From Candidatus Scatosoma pullicola (GTDB taxonomy: Bacteria; Bacillota; Clostridia; Christensenellales; Borkfalkiaceae): 51,877 nucleotides of DNA. Below the pieces are notes generated by a model. That model was not told the DNA's origin and did no database searches. It saw only the letters and a program-made list of their open reading frames with translations. The stretch spans positions 1 through 51,877 of the forward strand of contig DVGN01000051.1 in the NCBI GenBank assembly GCA_018712725.1, written 5' to 3'. How positions within the stretch are numbered: the stretch's first letter is position 1; each line of letters begins with the position of its first letter. Made by a program: the position numbers and the translations under genes. This document shows, piece after piece, positions 47,414 to 51,877 of the stretch.

Positions 47414-48191
47414 ATCTCCCTGTGATATAATCTTCCGTCCGCTTGTCGGAAGGAACGGAGAAGATCTTCTCCGTGTCGCCCATCTCCACCATCTCGCCGA
47501 GCAGGAAAAACGCCGTCTTGTCCGAAATACGCGCCGCCTGCTGCATGTTGTGCGTGACCATGACGATGGTAAAATTCTTTTTGAGTTCGGAACAGAGTTC
47601 CTCTATCTTCCCCGTCGAAATGGGGTCGAGCGCACTCGTCGGCTCGTCCATGAGCAGAATCTGCGGCTCGACGGCGAGAGCGCGCGCGATGCAAAGGCGC
47701 TGCTGCTGCCCGCCCGAAAGCCCCAAAGCGGATTTGTTCAGACGATCTTTGAGTTCGTCCCACATCGCCGCGCCCTTCAGGGACTTTTCGACGATGCCGT
47801 CCAGCTCGCTCTTGCGGCGGATGCCGAAGGTACGGGGACCGTAGGCGATATTGTCGTACACGCTCATCGCGAACGGATTGGGGCGCTGGAACACCATGCC
47901 CACATTCTTGCGGAGCATGGCGAGATTCATGCTGCGGTTGTAGATGTTGACGCCGCCGATCTGAATGCCGCCCTCCACCCGGCAGCCCTCCACGAGATCG
48001 TTCATGCGGTTGAGGGATTTTAAAAGGGTAGATTTGCCGCAGCCGGAGGGACCGATCATCGCGGTGATCTGCCTTTCGGGGACGATCATGTTTATGTTTT
48101 TCAGCGCCTGAAAATCTCCGTAAAAGAGATTCATTTCCCGCACTTCGATGGCGATGTTGTCATTGAATTGAAATTTCTCTATCGTTTTCAT
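47406..48191 (-). CDS. pstB: Phosphate ABC transporter ATP-binding protein
   Basis: [35 protein letters not shown]. Confidence 0.96.
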   Translation of the reverse strand: MKTIEKFQFNDNIAIEVREMNLFYGDFQALKNINMIVPERQITAMIGPSGCGKSTLLKSLNRMNDLVEGCRVEGGIQIGGVNIYNRSMNLAMLRKNVGMVFQRPNPFAMSVYDNIAYGPRTFGIRRKSELDGIVEKSLKGAAMWDELKDRLNKSALGLSGGQQQRLCIARALAVEPQILLMDEPTSALDPISTGKIEELCSELKKNFTIVMVTHNMQQAARISDKTAFFLLGEMVEMGDTEKIFSVPSDKRTEDYITGRFG

Positions 48192-50278
48192 ATCGTCTGT
48201 TTTCCTTTTTCGCCCTCTGCGGGAAGCTCGTTTTTCACCGCGACGATCTGCACGGCGGGCGCCTTCCCGGCATCTTTTGCTGCTTCTCCGCCAAGTACGA
48301 CCGCCGCTCCGTCAACGGATGCCGCGGATGCGGGCGTCTCTTCGGACGATTCCTCTGCGGTCGCCTCTGCACGATGCGCCTTTTTCGCCGCTTTGCTTCC
48401 GCCCGCGTCGCCGAATACCTTTTTCTTGATTTTCTTTTCCAGAAACGTGACGAGGAAATTGAGCACCGCCACGATCAAAAGCAGGACAAACGCCGTCGCA
48501 TACGTCTTTTCAAGACTGGTCTGACCGAACTCGTCCACGACGCCCGAACTGGACAGATTATACATCAGAACGGCAAAGGTAAGCCCCGGAGAGAGATAGC
48601 CGTCGGGAGAAGGATTGGTCGCGCCCGTCGTATAGATGAGCGCCGCCGATTCGCCGACGATGCGCCCGATACTCAGGATAATCGCCGTGACGATGCCGCT
48701 CAGAGCCGCGGGCAGGACGATGCGGAACACGGTGCGCACCTTGGACGCGCCGAGCGCCAGAGACGCCTCCCGCATGCTGTCGGGCACTTCCCGAAGGCTC
48801 TCTTCCGTAGAGCGGATGATCGTGGGCAGAATGATCAGCACCATCGTAAACGAGCCGGCGAGCAGACATCTGTGTCCGATCACCTGATCCACGAAAAAGG
48901 TCAGCCCGAACAAGCCGAACACGATGGAGGGAATGCCCGAAAGGGTATCCACAAACAGGCGGATGACCTTGACGAATTTGCTCCCCTTTTTGGAATACTC
49001 GTTGAGGTAAATCGCCGCGCCGATGCCGAGCGGCAGTGCGATGACCAGCGTCATGAGCACGATGAGCAGCGTGGATTTTCCCGCCGCACGGAGGGTGGCG
49101 TAACTGACATTCGCTTCGCCGAAAACAAAATGGACAGTCAGATTGGGAATGCCGCGGATACAGATATAGACGACGATCGCCGCGAGCACGGCAATCAACA
49201 CCCACGCAAAAACGACGCAGACATATTTGAGGACGGACGGAACGGTGCCGCAGGCGCGGAATTCGTGCGTGCGGTTAAAATGCTCCGCCTGTTCCCGCAG
49301 CTTTTTATGGAACAGCGATCCCTTGTCCGACTTGCGTTCCCGCTGCAAAAGGGTCAGCCCGATGTTGATCAGCAGGATAAAGAAGAGCAGCACCACGCAG
49401 ACGGCAAGCAGAGTCTGCAGCAGAATTCCGTCCGCATACGCCATATTCTGCACGATGAGCGTCGTCAGCGTAACCACCCCCTGGAAGGGGCCGGTGGGGA
49501 AATAGTTGACGGAATTGCCGATGACCATCTGCACCGCCATCGTCTCGCCGACCGCGCGGCCGACGCCCAAGATGAGGGCGGCAAAAATCCCCTTCTTTGC
49601 CGCGGGAACGCAGACGTTGAAGATCGCCTGCGCCTTGGTGTTGCCCATCGCCAGCGCCCCTTCGTAATATTCCTTGGGCACCGATTCGATGCTGTTACGG
49701 GCAAGAGACGCCACCGTCGGCGTGATCATCAGGGAGAGGACGAGAATGGCCGGCAGCGGCCCCATTCCCATCGGCGTATTGAAAGTCTCCCGGAAAAACG
49801 GCACGAGGGTCTCCAAACCGACAAAGCCGTAGATGACGGAGGGAATCCCCGCCAAAAGGTTGATGAGCTGGGTGTAAATCCCCTTCACCTTCTTGGGGCA
49901 GTAATACACCATGAAGATCGCAGAGCAGATCCCCAAAATGCCGCCCACAACCACCGCGCCCAACGTAACCACGAGCGAAGAGACGATGGCGGGCAGAATT
50001 CCGAAATATTCGGAGGGATTCGTCAGACCCTTGTCGTTGTTCCAGATTCTTCCGAACAGGAAGTTGAACAGACCGATTTTACGCAGCGCGGGAAAACTGG
50101 AACCGAGCAAATAAAAGACAATCGTAAGGACAGCGACGATGGAAAAGACCGCGCAAACGATAAAAATGACCTTTGCGAAAATTTCCGAAAACGACGCTTT
50201 GGAACGCCCGGAGGCGGGAGCAACCGCTGCTGCCCCCGCCTCTCCATTTTCTACTTTGTCAAAAGTTTTCTTCTTCAT
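48188..50278 (-). CDS. Fused phosphate ABC transporter permease PstC-PstA with Ala/Glu-rich C-terminal tail
   Basis: PstC half ([12 protein letters not shown]...[13 protein letters not shown]...[10 protein letters not shown]) followed by PstA half ([14 protein letters not shown]...[18 protein letters not shown]) in one ORF. Confidence 0.93.
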   Translation of the reverse strand: MKKKTFDKVENGEAGAAAVAPASGRSKASFSEIFAKVIFIVCAVFSIVAVLTIVFYLLGSSFPALRKIGLFNFLFGRIWNNDKGLTNPSEYFGILPAIVSSLVVTLGAVVVGGILGICSAIFMVYYCPKKVKGIYTQLINLLAGIPSVIYGFVGLETLVPFFRETFNTPMGMGPLPAILVLSLMITPTVASLARNSIESVPKEYYEGALAMGNTKAQAIFNVCVPAAKKGIFAALILGVGRAVGETMAVQMVIGNSVNYFPTGPFQGVVTLTTLIVQNMAYADGILLQTLLAVCVVLLFFILLINIGLTLLQRERKSDKGSLFHKKLREQAEHFNRTHEFRACGTVPSVLKYVCVVFAWVLIAVLAAIVVYICIRGIPNLTVHFVFGEANVSYATLRAAGKSTLLIVLMTLVIALPLGIGAAIYLNEYSKKGSKFVKVIRLFVDTLSGIPSIVFGLFGLTFFVDQVIGHRCLLAGSFTMVLIILPTIIRSTEESLREVPDSMREASLALGASKVRTVFRIVLPAALSGIVTAIILSIGRIVGESAALIYTTGATNPSPDGYLSPGLTFAVLMYNLSSSGVVDEFGQTSLEKTYATAFVLLLIVAVLNFLVTFLEKKIKKKVFGDAGGSKAAKKAHRAEATAEESSEETPASAASVDGAAVVLGGEAAKDAGKAPAVQIVAVKNELPAEGEKGKQTI

Positions 50279-50301
50279 ATCTTTTCCCGGTTACAAGCCA
50301 A

Positions 50302-51162
50302 TTACATCTTGATGTAGCCTTTTTGTTCAACGATCGTCTGTCCTTCTTCGCTCATGATGAAATCGATGAACGCCTTCGCAGCGTCGCTGAGGGAATCTTC
50401 CGACTTATAGACGATGTTGAAGGGACGGGACAGGGTATAGGAACCGTCCGCAACGTTCTCGACCGTCGCTTCTACCCCTTCAAATTTGAGAGCCTTCACG
50501 GTGTCGTCCAAAGAGCCGAGGGAAATATAGCTCATGACCGTCGTGGAACCCGCGATCGTCGTCTTGACGGCTTCCGTGCTGTTCTGTTCGGTGATGCAGC
50601 TCGCGAACGTGTCCAGCTCGTCCAGCGCATGCCCTTCTTTTTTGATGAGTTCGGTGAACGCGCCGCGCGTACCGGAAGAAGGCTCGCGGTTGATGCCCGC
50701 ATTGATGACGTTCTTAATGGGCGTACCATTCGCATACAGGTCATAAACTTCCGCCGCAGTCACGTCGGAAACCGTGCAGCCCGTCCCGACGATAAGCGCA
50801 ACGCCGTCCGTCGCGATCTGCTTGCTGACGACGCCCGTTTCCGTATCTTTCAAATCCCGGGACGCCATACCGATATCGTTGCGACCGTTCTGCGTGTCGC
50901 GGATACCCGTACCGGAATCGCTCGTCTCGACATTAATCAAAACGTCGTGATCTTCCATATAGGCAGCGGCGAGTTCCTGCATCAGAGGGGAAACGGAAGA
51001 ACTGCCCGTGATGGTGATCGTCGTTCCGTCCGTGCTGTCACCGCCGCCCGTGCTGGTGCCGCCGCCCGTGCTGGTGCCGCCTTCGCCGCAGGAAGCGAAC
51101 GCCGCCATCGTGCCGACAGAGATTGCCGCAAGCGCAAGTGCCAAAAATTTCTTCGATTTCAT
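50302..51162 (-). CDS. pstS: Phosphate-binding lipoprotein
   Basis: Lipobox AAFASCGE; ITGSSSVSPLMQELA; REPSSGTRGAF. Confidence 0.95.
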   Translation of the reverse strand: MKSKKFLALALAAISVGTMAAFASCGEGGTSTGGGTSTGGGDSTDGTTITITGSSSVSPLMQELAAAYMEDHDVLINVETSDSGTGIRDTQNGRNDIGMASRDLKDTETGVVSKQIATDGVALIVGTGCTVSDVTAAEVYDLYANGTPIKNVINAGINREPSSGTRGAFTELIKKEGHALDELDTFASCITEQNSTEAVKTTIAGSTTVMSYISLGSLDDTVKALKFEGVEATVENVADGSYTLSRPFNIVYKSEDSLSDAAKAFIDFIMSEEGQTIVEQKGYIKM

Positions 51163-51209
51163 AATTTCTTTCTCCTTTCAACGTTTGTGCCCCTATGATA
51201 ACACACACT

Positions 51210-51247
51210 TGTAAAAAAGTACGCAGTTTTTTGTAATAAAGTTGTAA
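51210..51247 (-). promoter_or_regulatory. Candidate Pho box upstream of pstS
   Basis: Minus-strand TTACA units; TGTAA on + at 51210, 51232, 51243 (11-nt phase). Confidence 0.6.
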
Positions 51248-51447
51248 TAAGTTCGTCCTTTTTTAATTACAAGTGTAAAAAATTTTTTACAACTGTGCGT
51301 TTTCGGAGGAATTTTTCGGAAAAAACGGCAGAAAATGCGCAATTTTCCCCTTGTCCCATCCTTTCGCCCGTGTGCTTTCCAAACTTGTAATATACATCTT
51401 TGATTTCAGCATGCGGCATTTCCCGTCCTTTTATACGCCTTTCCCGA

Positions 51448-51570
51448 CTTTCTTATCCCCTCCGGTGCTGCGCACTGCCTCCCCTTTCCAAAAGGGGAGG
51501 CATGAAAAGGGGGCGACACCTCCCCCGCCACACCTTGGCTCCCTTGTGCAAAGGGAGCTGTCAGCCAACG
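51448..51570. repeat. Interspersed hairpin-rich repeat block
   Basis: CTTTCTTATCCCCTCCG shared with 51819-51835; GCCTCCCCTTT/AAAGGGGAGGC; GCTCCCTT/AAGGGAGC; TCAGCC/GGCTGA. Confidence 0.75.
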
Positions 51571-51596
51571 GCTGACTGAGGGATTGTATGGGGTTT

Positions 51597-51626
51597 CGTT
51601 AAATTTTTCGGAGAAAAAATTTAACG
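51597..51626. repeat. Inverted repeat CGTTAAATTTTT...AAAAAATTTAACG
   Basis: 12-bp arms with short loop CGGAG. Confidence 0.7.
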
Positions 51627-51818
51627 AGAGTCTGCGGAAGGATTATACAGGAAAGACACCGGCGGCGCGCCGTGCGGCTGACTGCCGGTTTCTTTCCTCT
51701 CTCGCCTGCGGCTCGTTTCACCTTATTTCCGTTTTTCACAAGGGCAAAAAGAGCATAACAAGTGACGCTCTTTTTGCGGATTTATACCTGCGCTTCGATT
51801 TGTTTTATCGAAATCCGG

Positions 51819-51877
51819 CTTTCTTATCCCCTCCGTCTCGCTCTGCTCGACACCTCCCCTTACCATAAGGGGAGGCG
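51819..51877. repeat. Second copy of the CTTTCTTATCCCCTCCG...AAGGGGAGGC repeat, running off the right edge
   Basis: 17-bp exact match to 51448-51464 followed by CCTCCCCTT/AAGGGGAGG. Confidence 0.75.

Noticed and set aside
48374-50317. 647-aa ORF antisense to the PstC-PstA fusion
   Set aside because: Shadow ORF with H/R/D-rich composition.

Overview
This is a high-GC chromosomal window that looks like an endospore-forming Clostridia-type Firmicute (inference: SigK, Pst/PhoR, arg operon style, AGGAGG Shine-Dalgarno sites). It is mostly ordinary housekeeping DNA: PBP1-type protein, thiI plus cysteine desulfurase, a long argG-argC-argJ-argB-argD-argF-carA-carB operon, acyl-ACP thioesterase, Lrp, ZIP transporter, tRNA-Val, rnpB, pyk, sigK, and a pst/pho cluster. 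No CRISPR array, prophage or intact transposon is visible. Items that stand out: (1) an ECF sigma factor co-encoded with a membrane protein whose extracytoplasmic module is duplicated as a divergently encoded, poly-Asp-containing lipoprotein, with an identical outward-facing motif (ACCAACAA-N15-TTGTTA) ahead of both transcription units; (2) a PadR DNA-binding domain joined to about 750 residues of coiled coil and four C-terminal TM helices, behind a near-consensus promoter with two perfect inverted repeats; (3) a CarB-DapF fusion; (4) a PstC-PstA fusion; (5) a cluster of TATGTCTGACATA-like palindromes upstream of sigK; (6) a collagen-like surface protein and an M60-like metalloprotease lipoprotein; (7) a GGGtGRT / Fe-S scaffold-like pair of unknown function. 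All product names come from reading protein motifs by eye; no database search was run.
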